Translations under genes and position numbers: made by a program
Assembly (NCBI GenBank): GCA_030280995.1
Contig: JASXTE010000014.1
Location: forward strand, 2,714,656-2,778,655
Direction of reading: 5' to 3'
Origin: Hemileia vastatrix
Lineage: Eukaryota; Basidiomycota; Pucciniomycetes; Pucciniales; Zaghouaniaceae
DNA length: 64,000 nucleotides
The notes under the pieces: model-generated
What the model saw: only the letters and a program-made list of their open reading frames with translations
What the model was told of the DNA's origin: nothing
The model's database searches: none
In this document: piece after piece, positions 10,599 through 20,943 of the stretch
Layout: every line of letters starts with the position of its first letter
Position numbering within the stretch: position 1 is the first letter of the stretch

Positions 10599-11311
10599 TT
10601 AAGGTTTTGGTTTTAAAGGATATTTAAGATGAAAAGATTTTAGGAGTTCAGGGGCATTAAAAACATTGATGGCTGGTTCCCAGGATGTTTTGTCTGAGTC
10701 ATCAAGGAAGCCTTCCCATTCCACGAGGTATTGAACTTTCCCCTTTCGCATTCTTGAATCAAGGATACGGCTTACTTCCCACTCTAGATGGTCTTCTACT
10801 TCGACCGGTTCTGGAGGAGGTTGGTTCTTGCCCAGGTATGTTTCTCGAGCCAGTTCCAGGAGAGATATGTGGAAAACAGGGTGAAGAGCCTGCCATTTAG
10901 GAGGTAGCTTGAGTAGAAATGCAGTTTTAGAGACTTCAGAGTTGATTTCGAATGGTCCCAAGCGTTTTTCAGCCAGTTTCTTTGGTGGTCAAGTTGTTCA
11001 AATGTTTCGTGCGTCGAGCCACACTTTGTCGCCTGGTTTAAAAGAAGGAGCAGATTGTCGATGTTTGTCGGCTTGTTCCTTGTACCTTCGAATCGCTAAT
11101 TCCAAATTTGATTTAAGTTTCTCTTGGAGTTGTGATATGGTTTGAAGATAATGTTCAGCAGGATGACTAGTTCCTACATGGATTGAGCTGAATCGAGGAT
11201 GTCTTCCATAAACAGTTTTGAAAGGAGATTGTTGTGTCGAAGAATGAGTTGAGTTATTATAAGCAAATTCCGCCAATGGTAACCATGTGGTCCATTCGTC
11301 TTGTTGGTAAC
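10599..11311 (-). pseudogene. C integrase C-terminus with chromodomain
   Basis: This is the part of integrase downstream of the CACTA insertion. It starts within SYQQDEWTTWLPLAEFAYNN, a very typical chromovirus segment, and passes through YKEQADKHRQSAPSFKPGDK and GPFEINSEVSKTAFLLKLP. It ends in a chromodomain (EWEVSRILDSRMRKGKVQYL then VEWEGFLDDSDKTSWEP), whose aromatic residues fit a methyl-lysine cage. In chromoviruses this module directs integration to marked chromatin. Two TGA codons nine bases apart (10989-11000) interrupt the frame where arginine is expected. Confidence 0.88.
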
Positions 11312-11314
11312 TGA

Positions 11315-11575
11315 CACTACGCAATATAGGGGGTGGACTTGCTAGCAAGTCCTCAACCTGAACTGAGATGGAACTCAGATGGAACTCAGACTGAACTCAT
11401 ACTGAACCCAAACTGAACTCTACTTGAACACCCACCTAAAACTGTTCTGCTGAGTGGTGTTCATTCCTGATTGTATGGTTCCTTTATCAATAGCTCAATG
11501 TGTGTTCAATCTGTTGTGAGTTTGGGTCCAAGGTTGCGGACTCACTAGCAAGTCTGCCCCCCATATTGTGTGGTG
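11315..11575. mobile_element. CACTA-type miniature transposon (MITE), 261 bp
   Basis: The plus strand begins CACTACGCAATATAGGGGG, and the reverse complement of the other end begins CACCACACAATATGGGGGG, giving ~38-bp inverted repeats with a few mismatches. The 3-bp duplication TGA (TCA on the element C strand) flanks it at 11312-11314 and 11576-11578. Removing one copy leaves the integrase frame continuous. Starting with CACTA and duplicating 3 bp are hallmarks of the CACTA (EnSpm/CMC) superfamily. Each end holds a palindrome-like block (perfect 18-mer GGACTTGCTAGCAAGTCC at 11335-11352). The interior has degenerate GAACTCA repeats, as in CACTA subterminal regions. It has no coding capacity. 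Confidence 0.88.
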
Positions 11576-12903
11576 TGACATACATTGGAAGATATTGTTG
11601 GAGGATTTGGTTGACCCTTTCTGTTTGCCCATCAGTTTCAGGGTGATAAGCTGTGGAGAGGTTCCTTGTGATATTGAGTTGTCGACACAGTTGAGTCCAG
11701 AATGTGGATAGAAACAATGAGCCTCTATCTGAAATAATATCATTAGGTAAGCCGTGTTTGGAAAATACATATTCTAGAAACAATTTTGACAAATCTTCTG
11801 CAGTAGCAGTAGCATTGGTTTTAATAAAAATAGAAATTTTTGAAAATCTATCTACGATTACTAATATAGCATCAAAATTATTAGAAAGAGGAAGTTGAGA
11901 AATAAAATCCATTGATAAAGACTCCCTAGGTTTAGAGGGAATAGGAAGTGGTTGAAGCAACCCATACTTCCGGTTACAGGGAGCCTTATTCCTATTACAT
12001 TCGTAACAAGCTTTTATATAGGCCTTGATTTCCCTGGTCATACCTGGCCAGAATAAATCCCTCGCTATTAACTGGTAGGTTTTATCAATACCAAAATGAC
12101 CAGCTAATGGAGAATCATGTCCACTATTGAAAATCCATAATTTTATTTCATTGTTGTCGGGTATGACTACTCTACCCTCGAAAACTAATAGACCTGATTC
12201 AATACTAAATCTTTTGGCCCCTTGCTTCGAGAGTATTTTATCTTTTAACCCTAAACAATAATTGTCCTTTGACTGAGCTTTGAGGATGTTGGATAGTGGA
12301 TTTTGAAAGGATTGAATTGTCATTGAATTAAGTTGATGAGTCGTTAACATTGATTCGTTGAAGATTGATTTCACATTTTCTGGGTTCTTGTCAGCAAATG
12401 CGTCCCCCCGCTGTGGGTAAACCTTGTCCCGACGTGACAAGATATCTGGGACAATGCAGTTCTTACCTGGGCGATAGGAAATAGAAAAAGGAAATTCAGA
12501 CAGAAATTCAGTCCACCTGGCTTGACGCCTGTTTAACACTTTGGAAGACATGAAGTATTTCAAAGCATTATGGTCAGTTAAAATTTGAAAAGGACTATCC
12601 AAGCTGAGAAGAAAAGAGCGCCATTTTTTAAGACAATGAATAATAGCTAAAAGCTCTTTGTCATGAATTTCATAATTTAACTCTGCTGCAATGAGTTTGC
12701 GTGACTCAAAAGCAACAGGATGAAACAGTTTTGTTTCTGGATTCAATTGAGAGATGAACCCTGCAATAGCATAATCGCTCGCATCTGTCTCGACTATTGT
12801 CAAAACAGTAGGATCAAAGTGTCAAAGAATTGGAGCTGTGGTGAATGCCGTCTTCAATGCTTCGAATTCCTTTCGCGCTTTAGAAGTAAAAACAAAAGAA
12901 TAT
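11576..12903 (-). pseudogene. C RNase H and integrase (zinc domain and core)
   Basis: RNase H of the gypsy type: IVETDASDYAIAGFISQ, then FHPVAFESRKL, ELNYEIHDKELLAI and ILTDHNALKYF. The tether block is SYRPGKNCIVPDILSRR. Integrase follows, with the zinc domain (GHDSPLAGHFG...ACYECN) and a core whose acidic residues are D in SMDFISQLP, D in IISDRGSLF and E in DGQTERVNQ. The frame is interrupted by a TGA at 12822-12824 (LxHFDPTVL) and by a frameshift near 12905. At its downstream end the MITE adds 18 foreign residues (PHNMGGRLASES...) before a stop at 11487, deleting the normal C-terminus. Confidence 0.88.
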
Positions 12904-13171
12904 CTTTTCTTAGAAGAGAAGTAATATTGGAAATAGTTTTAGAGTAATCTTTAATAAATCTTCTATAGAAATTGGCAAAACCCAAAAATCCTTGGAGGGA
13001 TTTAACAGTTTTGGGCTCAGGCCATTCCAGGACCTTTTGAACTTTTTTGTTGTCCATGACTAAACCATCAGTGGATAATGTAAAACCCAAAAAATCAATA
13101 GATTTAAGATGGAATTCACATTTATTATGCTTGGCGTAGAGTCCATGATCTCGAAGTCAATTTAAAACCTG
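12904..13171 (-). pseudogene. C RT thumb and connection segment
   Basis: This segment links the RT palm to RNase H. After a TGA at 13172-13174 and another at 13157-13159 it reads HGLYAKHNKCEFH, IDFLGFTLSTDGLVMDNKKV and SLQGFLGFANFYRRFIKDYS, the standard gypsy thumb/connection blocks. A frameshift near 12905 leads to a short false tail that stops at 12854. The two TGA codons are both at expected arginines. Confidence 0.85.
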
Positions 13172-14494
13172 TCAAACATGATGAATATGTTCATCCAGTG
13201 TCTTCGAGAAAATTAAAATATCATCTAAATAGACTACAACAAATTGTTCGACAACATCTTGAAAGATGTCATTGACAAAGGTTTGAAAAGTAGATGGTGC
13301 GTTACACAATCCAAAAGGCATAGCTAAATATTCAAAACTACCAAATCTAGTGCGCATTGCAGTCAGTGGTTCATGACCTTCCGCAATGCGAATAAGATTG
13401 TCAGAGCCTCTAAGATCAATTTTAGAAATAAAATTAGCACCATTGAAAAGGGTAAGAAGCAATGACATAGGAGGAACAGGATATGCATTCTTCTTAGTGA
13501 CTGAGTTGAGCTTTCTATAGTCAACACACAAGCTAAGACTTCCATCTTTCTTTTTTACAAAGAGAGCAGGGGAGCTGGTTGGAGATTTACTGGCTCTGAT
13601 GAAAACTTTGGCTACATTCTCTGCAATGTAGTCTTGAAGAACTTGGGATTCGTCCTTCAACAAAGAATAGACAGGACCTGCCAGATGTACTGGACCTATT
13701 AACTCTATCTGATGATTGTAGGGTCGATGAGGTGGTAACTTATTGGCCTTGCGGATTGAAAAAACATCGAGGAAATCATGATAGATTTCTGGTAGAGTTG
13801 TTTTAATGGCTTCAACGTTGATTTGGTTGTCCTCATCATCTTTGAGAGAATCTGTCGAGGGAAGACCAGAATTGAGAGAGCATAATTTGATTACTTCGAG
13901 GCAATTTAAATCCTCTTCAAGTGAAGTCATCGAGCTAGAAGGGTTAGCAAATTGCTCATTTAAAGAAAGATCAAATGCTTTCAAGTCATCTGGCAGAGAT
14001 CTGTCCTCTAGCAGGACGTTGTCAGGTGGGTTGTTTAACTCCCTATTGACCTGCATTGAAGAATCAGAAATATACTTAGTACGTGGGGTGATCAATCCCC
14101 GTGTCCAATCAATTTCAGGGTTCCAATGCATTAAAAAGTCATGGCCAAGAATGGTATCGTCCATCCTTGGGGCATCCAAGACTGATAATTCCCACTCAAA
14201 GGGGGGAAAATTCGGAAAGTTGAAAACCCATAAAAGTTTCTTACTGACCCAATATTTGGGTTCCTCTGATTCAACCAAATAAGTTGGAGTTTGATTGATA
14301 TCTGTAAATGTCAGTTGTAACTTCTTGGCAAAAGATAAACTGACAAAAGAAATTGAAGCTCCAGAGTCTATAAGACAACTGAAAGGGATATCCTCCTTAA
14401 AAAGAATGAATCTCAAGCGATTTAAGGCAACTCCAGTCCTTAAGACATGGAGGTTCTGTGCACTGGGAGAGATAAGATAGTTTCCTTTGCACAC
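13172..14494 (-). pseudogene. C protease and reverse transcriptase
   Basis: 440 codons. The protease active site is FSCLIDSGASISFVS (D-S-G), with the downstream motif DDTILGHDFLMHWNPEIDW. A ~100-residue linker ends in DVFSIRKANKLPPHRPYNHQ, the usual lead-in to gypsy RT. RT blocks are LFVKKKDGSLSLCVDYRKLN, FISKIDLRGSDNLIRI, RTRFGSFEYLAMPFGLCNAP and the catalytic VVVYLDDILIFS. All the catalytic aspartates are present. DNLIRI carries N where Y is usual (AYNLIRI), a probable lesion. The frame begins right after the gag knuckle and ends in a TGA after EHIHHV. Confidence 0.88.
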
Positions 14495-14523
14495 AAGTAA
14501 ACTATCTACTAGTTTTTTGACTT

Positions 14524-14823
14524 CGAACTAGTACCTTCTCTTTCCTTCAATTTTACACAATCTTCCAGCTTGTGCTTACCCCCACAATACATACATAACC
14601 CATTATCTGCTTGCCTCTTCCTCTCAGCCTCTTTAAGTTCCCCTTTAGGTTCCAGTATTTTACTGATATCGCCTGGGGTCGAGCTTTTCGGTCAAGGTTT
14701 GTCCTTTCCCTTAATAGGTTTGGATTGAGTCGAGTAGGGTTGAGTTGTTTGTGGGTGTGCAGAAGGTCCCGATTTAAAATTTAGGCCTTGAGATTTGTTG
14801 GCGTATCAAAAATGTTGAAGTCG
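14524..14823 (-). pseudogene. C gag C-terminus with zinc knuckle
   Basis: A classical CCHC box, CMYCGGKHKLEDC (C-x2-C-x4-H-x4-C), lies at about 14557-14594. It is preceded by a charged helix (ELKEAERKRQADNG) and followed by KLKEREGTSSKSKN and two TAG codons. The link to the capsid frame that ends at 14824 is broken by stops and a frameshift. It binds element RNA in the particle. Confidence 0.75.
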
Positions 14824-15696
14824 TCATTGGTAAAAGCCGTCGAGTTCAAGGGTTCGATCCATTAAATCCGTTAAGGTAGTCATCTTCTGACCGTGAAGAT
14901 TTATCTGATACAGAATCCTCGAAGGAAGTCCTTTTTTGAAATGATACTTGAGGGCAGCATCATTCCAACCTACTTGAGTTTGAAGCGCTCTGAAGTTCGA
15001 GATATATTCAGAGGCTTTACCATTATCACTCATGCAAAGAAAATCAAGTTCAATTTCTGCGTTGTCAGTTTCATTAGGGTCACCAAACAACTTGAAGAGT
15101 TGGTCTTTGAACTTTTCCCAATTATTAATAAGTAAATGGGTTTCAGTTGAAGAGAGCATGAGAAGATAAGGTTTGAACCATCTCGCTGCTTTTCCAGCCA
15201 GAAATGAAGAAGCATAAACAACCTTTGATTGGTCGTTATTGAAGGTTCGAGGGTCATTATGGAACAGGAGCTTGCAGGTTTGCAAGAAGGGTTGCAATCT
15301 GTCTGGATGTTCTCCATCGAATTTATCAGGAGATTTTATAGAAGGAGTTTTGAATTTAGATCCCTCTGAAGACATTAAATTTGAAAGAGTCTTCATGAAA
15401 AGTCTCATGAAATCTTCCAGAGAATTAGATGGTCCAGGTTATGAAGGTTGACCAGAAGGGTGATTAGCAGGGGCAGATGGTGCCTCGTGCATTGTATCCT
15501 CTCCTTCTTCTTCATCACTAGAATCCTCAAAATCTTGTGGGATGTCTTCTACAGATTGAACTGAATGTTGCCGTTCCCTAAGATCGAGTGGTTCCAAAGA
15601 GTGAGTGCGGGAAACAGACCTTGTGGCTGTTGGCCTGCCTCTAGCGCGAGCTCTAGTAGTAGCGCCCGTAGGAGGAGTGCGTTGAACAGGTGCCAT
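14824..15696 (-). pseudogene. C gag (capsid)
   Basis: This Gag starts at MAPVQRTPPTGATTR, has an Arg-rich head and an acidic patch (DSSDEEEGED), then the retrotransposon gag domain: SPDKFDGEHPDRLQPFLQTC, FLAGKAARWFKPYL and NNWEKFKDQLFKLFGDPNE. One TAA (15439-15441) interrupts an otherwise open frame and probably derives from CAA. The ATG lies ~75 bp from the PBS, so the start is well placed. Confidence 0.85.
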
Positions 15697-15773
15697 TTAA
15701 AATTTTAGAAACACCTAAAAGGACGTAGTAGTGCAAAGAATGAGAACTACGGAGAATTAAATTATACTGTCAC

Positions 15774-15791
15774 CGGACGACCTACGCACCA
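15774..15791 (-). other. C primer-binding site
   Basis: On the minus strand TGGTGCGTAGGTCGTCCG follows the presumed LTR end and starts with TGG. It lies upstream of gag and downstream of the LTR, which is the expected place. The tRNA is not identified. Confidence 0.55.
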
Positions 15792-15800
15792 GGTCGAGGA

Positions 15801-16539
15801 TGTTCCTGAAAGTGAGATGAGGGATTTAGAAACTTCTTCAGAGCACAGAGGAATGATTCGAGGAAATGATTTGAAGGTCACTCGAAGTAATAGCTACAGG
15901 TTCAAGGTTTGTTCGAGAAGAATTATAGACTAGTTTCAAAGGTAATAGTAATTCTTAAAATCTCACGAAGGGTTGAAAATTCAATAATCAAAGATTTAGG
16001 ATTTATAAATGAATATTGAGAAAATAAAAGAAAGATACAATAATAATGATTTTAACTTTAAGGATTTACCACTATTAATGTAAATACAATTTTTTAATTT
16101 AATTCTCAGGAATATCGAACCAAATACCCAACCCCTTTTATATCCTTTGTTCCTCCTCGCATTGACCTCCCTTCCATCGCACCATTCCCATTCCATTGAC
16201 CATTACTAACATACACTTAGACCCTCTTCGCTAAATATCCATCCATGCTCAATTTACCCCTTTTTAATTAATTAACAAAACTTTAATGAAAACTACTACT
16301 GTACTATTTCGTTGAACCTAGCGCTGTGCGTTGCTTATTGAAAAGGACTAATGTACCCTATTGGGAGATTGACTAATTTAGATTTAGAGTTTAGGCTAGC
16401 GCAGTTAAATAGTAAGTACACAAAGGAAAATCTCAGTTGCTATGGAGAATTTCTTTCTGCGCTTCGAGTATAGATTTAGGACTTGATATTATTGATTTAA
16501 TGAGTTGATTTCGCCTCAAGTGTCACGTGGCGCATGACA
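15801..16539 (-). repeat. C 5' LTR with TATA box
   Basis: Read on the minus strand it runs from TGTCATGCGCCACGTGACAC to ...GGAACA, a TG...CA pair. A TATA box (GGATATAAAAGGGG on the minus strand, 16132-16145) lies ~400 bp into it, a reasonable site for the U3/R transition. The palindromic CACGTG near the start is a candidate E-box. No second copy is found in the window, so the borders rest on TG/CA ends and position beside the PBS only. Confidence 0.6.
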
Positions 16540-17048
16540 AAATGATCCAGGATTCTCTAGCTGGATAAAATATACCACATGAAATACTATGCATATAAAG
16601 CCTGTAGACTTGAAATTAGATCAATATAAGACATCATACAGAAAATCTTTTACATTAATCATCATACTTTTTTTTATCAACCACTTTATTATCTAACATA
16701 ACAAATTATAAAATTTAAATACCCTTATAAATAAATAACACTTTTACATAACAATTTATAGATTTTACTCAAAAACTCATAAATATAAACTTGCAGAGTA
16801 TCATTATAAAGGTCTCAAAATATGGGACTTAATTTTAAAATATGTTTTAAATAAAAATAAAAACTTTTTAAAATTTTTTTATTCAATCATTTAAATAACT
16901 TTTCTAAGTACAGCTTCACTGTTGTATTTCTTTCCCCCATTACAAAAAACACAGACTCTGAATCTCAATACCGTTAAATATTAAATAATTTTTCATTTTA
17001 TATCAAGTAGAGGTTTTAGAATAATAAATTGTGAACTATTTATATACT

Positions 17049-17150
17049 TAAAGGGACAGGTTTTTCTTTGGTTTATCCAATTCCCTTGGGTTCTGCTTAC
17101 AGCAAGGAAACTGTAAGAGTCTCTCTACATTGGTGGAACCCAACATGGGG
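17049..17150 (+). other. A2 5' LTR end and primer-binding site
   Basis: The block AAGGGACAGG...CCAATTCCCTTGG matches the inner end of the A1 LTR. CTCTACAT then marks the LTR end, followed by the PBS TGGAACCCAACATGGGG at 17134-17150. The preceding AT-rich ~500 bp (16540-17048) probably holds the rest of the LTR, but I see no sequence there that matches A1. Confidence 0.65.
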
Positions 17151-17265
17151 TTTTGAATTTTCTGGCTTTTTATCAATCTTAGTTGGTACTTGGACTTGCT
17201 TAGCCTGAAAGAGACTTATTTAAAGATTCTTATACTCTTTTAACGGTTTATCTTATACTTTTGGG

Positions 17266-17795
17266 ATGTCTTCTGCTTCTGGATCTGGTGTTTCTCTCCC
17301 TGTAAATGTGTTGGTCAGTATTGTATCTTGTGATGGGCCCAAGTATAATGGGGAAGATGCTAAATGATTCTTTAATCTGTATAAAGCTTCTTCTTCTGTT
17401 TATGGGGCTTCACATTTGGATATGGTGAAGCAAAATTAGGGTTTTTATTGTGGACAGAGAGGTGGAAATGGAGGTTGTTGCTATGGATGGTTATAAAGAG
17501 TGGGACTGGTTGAAATTTTAAAAAGAGATGGTTGATAGATGGGCAGTTAGGTATACTATGGTGGATCTTAACAAAATTGTCAGTGATTGGAAAGCTAAAG
17601 GTGGTGTTTCAACTATGGTTGGTGGACTTCAAGAAGTTATGTAGGTAGTTGGATGAAGTGGTGGAATGTTTTATTTTTGTGGAGGAGTTATGTCATGAAA
17701 ATAAGGCAAAGGGTTTATTTTGGTCATCTTTCAGCAGGGATATTAGGATTGATATTTTGAAGGAACTGTCTAGGAATAGCTTGATAAAGGATCTT
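17266..17795 (+). pseudogene. A2 gag, 5' fragment
   Basis: It starts at MSSASGSG, matching the second methionine of A1 gag, with the shared blocks GPKYNGEDAK, ASHLDMVKQ, MVDLNKIVSDWKAKGG and FWSSFSRDIRIDILKELSR. Stops and frameshifts are frequent (for example TGA after NGEDAK). The fragment ends where element B begins. The five bases GATCT next to B are repeated on its far side. Confidence 0.8.
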
Positions 17796-18596
17796 GTCAG
17801 CCAGGCTACTAGAATTATCCAGGAAAATAATGAATTATCTTACTGAGATGAAGCCACACCTTTTAATCCTTATTAATAATTAATTATTTACTACCTACTT
17901 ATGTATTACTTACAACTAACTAGCTAAGTACACTAAGTAATGTAAATAATTAATAAAAATAAGTAATTGCCACATACATTTTTACTCCCTAACACTGTGC
18001 TCAATAATACAGATAAGAGGGAATAAAAATAGTATTAAAATATAAAAAATATAAAAAGAAGAAAATTTTCAATTTCCTTTATTAAGAAATTTAGATTTTG
18101 TTGAATAAACATTTTAAATCAAATGTTTTGTACTAAATGTGACAGTCCAAGGGATCTTAAGTTTAATTTCAAATTAATTGATACCTTTATTAATGCACCA
18201 TTTAGTATATCTTTTATTATTTCACATACACTCTTTATTTAGTTTCTTTTTCTCACACCCTTGTATCAGGTGGTGTTAACTCTGTGTCTTTATATCTTAC
18301 ATTTTTGCCTATAAAAGGCCCTCTCTTTTTGTACTTTTCAAACCATTCCTTACTTATTTACCAAACTTAAAATATATAAATTAAATCTTTTATTACTATA
18401 TCTTTTAACATTAGTAATTACATCCATGTAATTCTAATCTATAAATTATAATAATATCTTAAACATCTCTTATTAATTGAGTAAAACAATCAAAGATTAT
18501 AAGAAATATGTACCAATTTGTTGAGAGCCCATTAAAACCATCCAAACCCTCGTAGGACCTTGGGGTTTATCTTCCAGACAAATAGTACCCCCAACA
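17796..18596 (+). repeat. B 5' LTR
   Basis: It starts TGTCAGCCAGGCTACTAG directly after GATCT and ends GTACCCCCAACA. A TATA-like TATAAAAGG lies near 18310 (ACATTTTTGCCTATAAAAGG), the probable promoter of the element. It pairs with 25471-26258. Confidence 0.93.
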
Positions 18597-18598
18597 GT

Positions 18599-18616
18599 TG
18601 GTGTCCTTTCCAAATC
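18599..18616 (+). other. B primer-binding site
   Basis: TGGTGTCCTTTCCAAATC follows the LTR end after the 2-base spacer GT. Family D has TGGGGGTCTTTCC in the same place, supporting a common tRNA primer for the lineage. I cannot name it. Confidence 0.75.
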
Positions 18617-19024
18617 GTGGACAGTGCATCATTATCTTGAGGCTGGAGACTGTGGGACCATCGCCATCAAGGTACCTATAAGGAAGAGTGGACGACAAAA
18701 AGCACAAACATCATCAATCACGTGACTTATTTTTTGCTGCAAATGGTAATCAAAATGTGCTCCAAATCTTAGGCTCATATATTGACCACAGTCATATATT
18801 TTTGTGGTAATTAAATTGATTACTATTCGTGGGTCACTTTGCACTCTTCATAATCTACATATTTCCTTTTACTCAGCACTCTGTAAGTGGAATTAATTTG
18901 CTCATTTTACAGGGGGAGGTGTCTGGTAAATTTGAATTAAATTTTTTTTTTGTAGTTGAAAAAGATAGAGATATTGTTTTCTTAGTCCTAGAAGTAATAA
19001 ATTTGTTGTCTAAATTAATTATAT

Positions 19025-19322
19025 TTTTCAGTTGAATTTGTCCTGATAAATTTAATTTTCTTGTTCCAGTTGACAAATTTTCCTGAAAATAAAATTATAA
19101 TAATTAATAATTAATAAATTATATTAAATTATTTCAGTTGACAATAAGTCCTGGTAATTAAATATCTTTCAGTTGATTTAGATCCTGATAATTATTATAA
19201 ATTAATTTGTTAATTAAAATTTTATTTTATTTCTTCATTTGATTTCTTTTAATCCTGGTTATAAGATTATTTTGTATTAATAAATAATTGATTATTATTT
19301 TCAGTTCATTTTTGTCCTGAAG
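19025..19322 (+). repeat. B leader: six near-copies of TTTCAGTTGA...TCCTG
   Basis: In the untranslated leader before ORF1, a ~28-nt unit of the form TTTCAGTTGA-(7-8 nt)-TCCTGATAA occurs near 19025, 19064, 19131, 19166, 19231 and 19297, with A/T-rich spacers of 31-72 bp. The fifth and sixth copies are weaker (TTCATTTGA; TTTCAGTTCA). Each begins like a 3' splice site (pyrimidines then CAG). A GTAAGT donor-like sequence lies upstream at about 18882, and a final CTTCAG precedes the ORF1 ATG by ~17 bp. Confidence 0.75.
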
Positions 19323-19427
19323 AATATTATACTCTTTTATTATCATTTTTCTTTTAAATAAAAAGCAAAAATATAACTAATTCATCTTATTGTTTCTTTC
19401 CCTCACTTCAGGTTAAATTTAAAAAAT

Positions 19428-20054
19428 ATGACTGATCAAGGTTTTTCTGCTGCATGTGAAGAGGAATTGGATTTGATTGATTATGATGAGGCTACTTCTG
19501 TGAGTTCTCCTTTAACTAAGAAATTGGCTCAAATTAATAAATCATTGAACCAATTAGGATGTGGAAATGGAGGAAGTGGAAATTCTGGTGGAAACAAATG
19601 CTCAGGAACAAAAGCCTCCAATCAACCCCCCAGAAGGACTTCCCAAAGGCTTCAAAATAAAAAAATGCCTTTACCTAAGCAAGTAAAGAGTCTCTCCACC
19701 CACATAAAGGAACTGAGGACAGAGAACTTAAGACTGAGAGCAAGAATAGACTCACTAGAAGAAAAGGTAAGAAAGATAGATACTTTTCTTCAAGAGAAGA
19801 GGAGACCTCCTTCCCCCAGGGATCTTCCAAAATTGGCTCCCCAGAAACCAGAAAAGGTGGAAGTTTCAAAGTGGCAGTGGGATTGGTTAAACACCCAGTG
19901 GGATTATCTGTCTCAACAGCAGACTCAAATGCCTCAGGCAGGTCCGTCAAGACCCAGTCAATTCAACCCAACACATCCTCACCCTTATCAAGGAGGCAGA
20001 AAAAGAAAAAAAATATTCAGATTCTTCCCAAGTCTTGGTAAGTCCCTCTATTGA
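19428..20054 (+). CDS. B ORF1 (N-terminal gag-like protein)
   Basis: 208 codons, apparently intact. It has an acidic head (EEELDLIDYDEATS), a Gly/Asn/Ser-rich stretch, a strong coiled coil (HIKELRTENLRLRARIDSLE then EKVRKIDTFLQEKRRP) and a conserved tryptophan block EVSKWQWDWLNTQW, shared with family D (DKWKWDWFHQQW). The tail is basic (GGRKRKK). I know no named domain. Its position before the capsid-like ORF suggests an N-terminal Gag region. It overlaps the next frame around a GTAAGT at 20038. Confidence 0.7.
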   Translation: MTDQGFSAACEEELDLIDYDEATSVSSPLTKKLAQINKSLNQLGCGNGGSGNSGGNKCSGTKASNQPPRRTSQRLQNKKMPLPKQVKSLSTHIKELRTENLRLRARIDSLEEKVRKIDTFLQEKRRPPSPRDLPKLAPQKPEKVEVSKWQWDWLNTQWDYLSQQQTQMPQAGPSRPSQFNPTHPHPYQGGRKRKKIFRFFPSLGKSLY

Positions 20055-20941
20055 ATCCCAAGTACCATTTCTTGTTACTGACCCAGTTCCTTCAGGTAAT
20101 TCTGGAAGAGGGGATGACACTATGAGACCAGTAGAGATTATTAAGTGTAGAAAAATAACTCAATTTTTTAATGTATCTAACCCTTTAGTTTTAATTTCTA
20201 CTTCAATGATAAATCCTGATATGGCTATTATTGATGAAACACTTGAGCCTGAGTTTTATGATAATCTGGAAAGTTACTCTGTTTCTTTACTGAGAAACAC
20301 TCCAGATGTAGCAAAAATTAATGATGAATATTTGAGAGATGTTATTGCTAAACAAAATCATATCATGAACAACATGCAATTAACTCATAAATATAATAGT
20401 TTTTTTTACTGAACAAGGTTATCAAGCATTAAGGAGTGAGTTACAGAGAGTTTCTGATGATTTGTTTCATTACAAAGCAACTCATGAAAAGAAAGTTGCT
20501 TTATGGCAAAATATCAAAAATGATTTTTCAAAACTACAAGATACTGTGTCTGCCTGTTTCCAGGAACTAGAGGTAGATAAGATGAACCGGAAAAGATTGA
20601 GTGACCATTATTCATCTTTTCAAAATAAAACCCAGTTATCTTTTGCAACAATCAATGAGAGTTTATCTAGTCTTTCAAGGGTGAAAGCCAGAATGACTAC
20701 CATTGAAGAGAAATTGAATTCATTTTTTAATGATCAAAAATATTCTGAAATTTCTTTGAAGGAACATATATTACAGGATGCTCCAAGTTTACCTGTTTCT
20801 AGTTCATCTAAAGTAAAATTAGACTCAGAAATGCCTGTTGAGACCAATGAGTTTCCATTGAAAATTGATGATGCACCAGGATCTTCAACAGAAGGAACAA
20901 TTGGAGAAGTTAAAGCTTCTTCTTACTCAGAAACAGGCTAA
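20035..20941 (+). pseudogene. B ORF2, coiled-coil gag segment
   Basis: The frame opens at VSPSIESQVPFL (no ATG here; family D copy D1 has ATG at the equivalent site). It reads INPDMAIIDETLEPEFYDNL and DVAKINDEYLRDVIAKQNHI, then breaks near the T-run at 20400 (20412 stop) and resumes in another frame at 20462 (KKVALWQNIKNDFSKLQDTV...). The composition is helical and charged, with likely coiled coils. Similar segments occur in all three D copies, so it is a genuine part of the lineage. Its function is probably particle assembly, by position only. Confidence 0.65.
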
Positions 20942-20943
20942 TA

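Larger units (their letters stand above)
10599..16539 (-). mobile_element. Ty3/gypsy chromovirus C (3' LTR not seen)
   Basis: Read on the minus strand: 5' LTR, PBS, gag with knuckle, protease (DSGA), RT (YLDD), RNase H, integrase (HHCC and DDE), then a chromodomain, the chromovirus order. Five in-frame TGA stops at positions where arginine is expected, one gag stop, a frameshift near 12905 and an inserted CACTA miniature element (11315-11575) inactivate it. No 3' LTR matching 15801-16539 is seen between 8924 and 10598. The simplest reading is that A1 inserted into C's 3' region and the missing LTR lies beyond the window, but truncation is equally possible. Confidence 0.85.
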
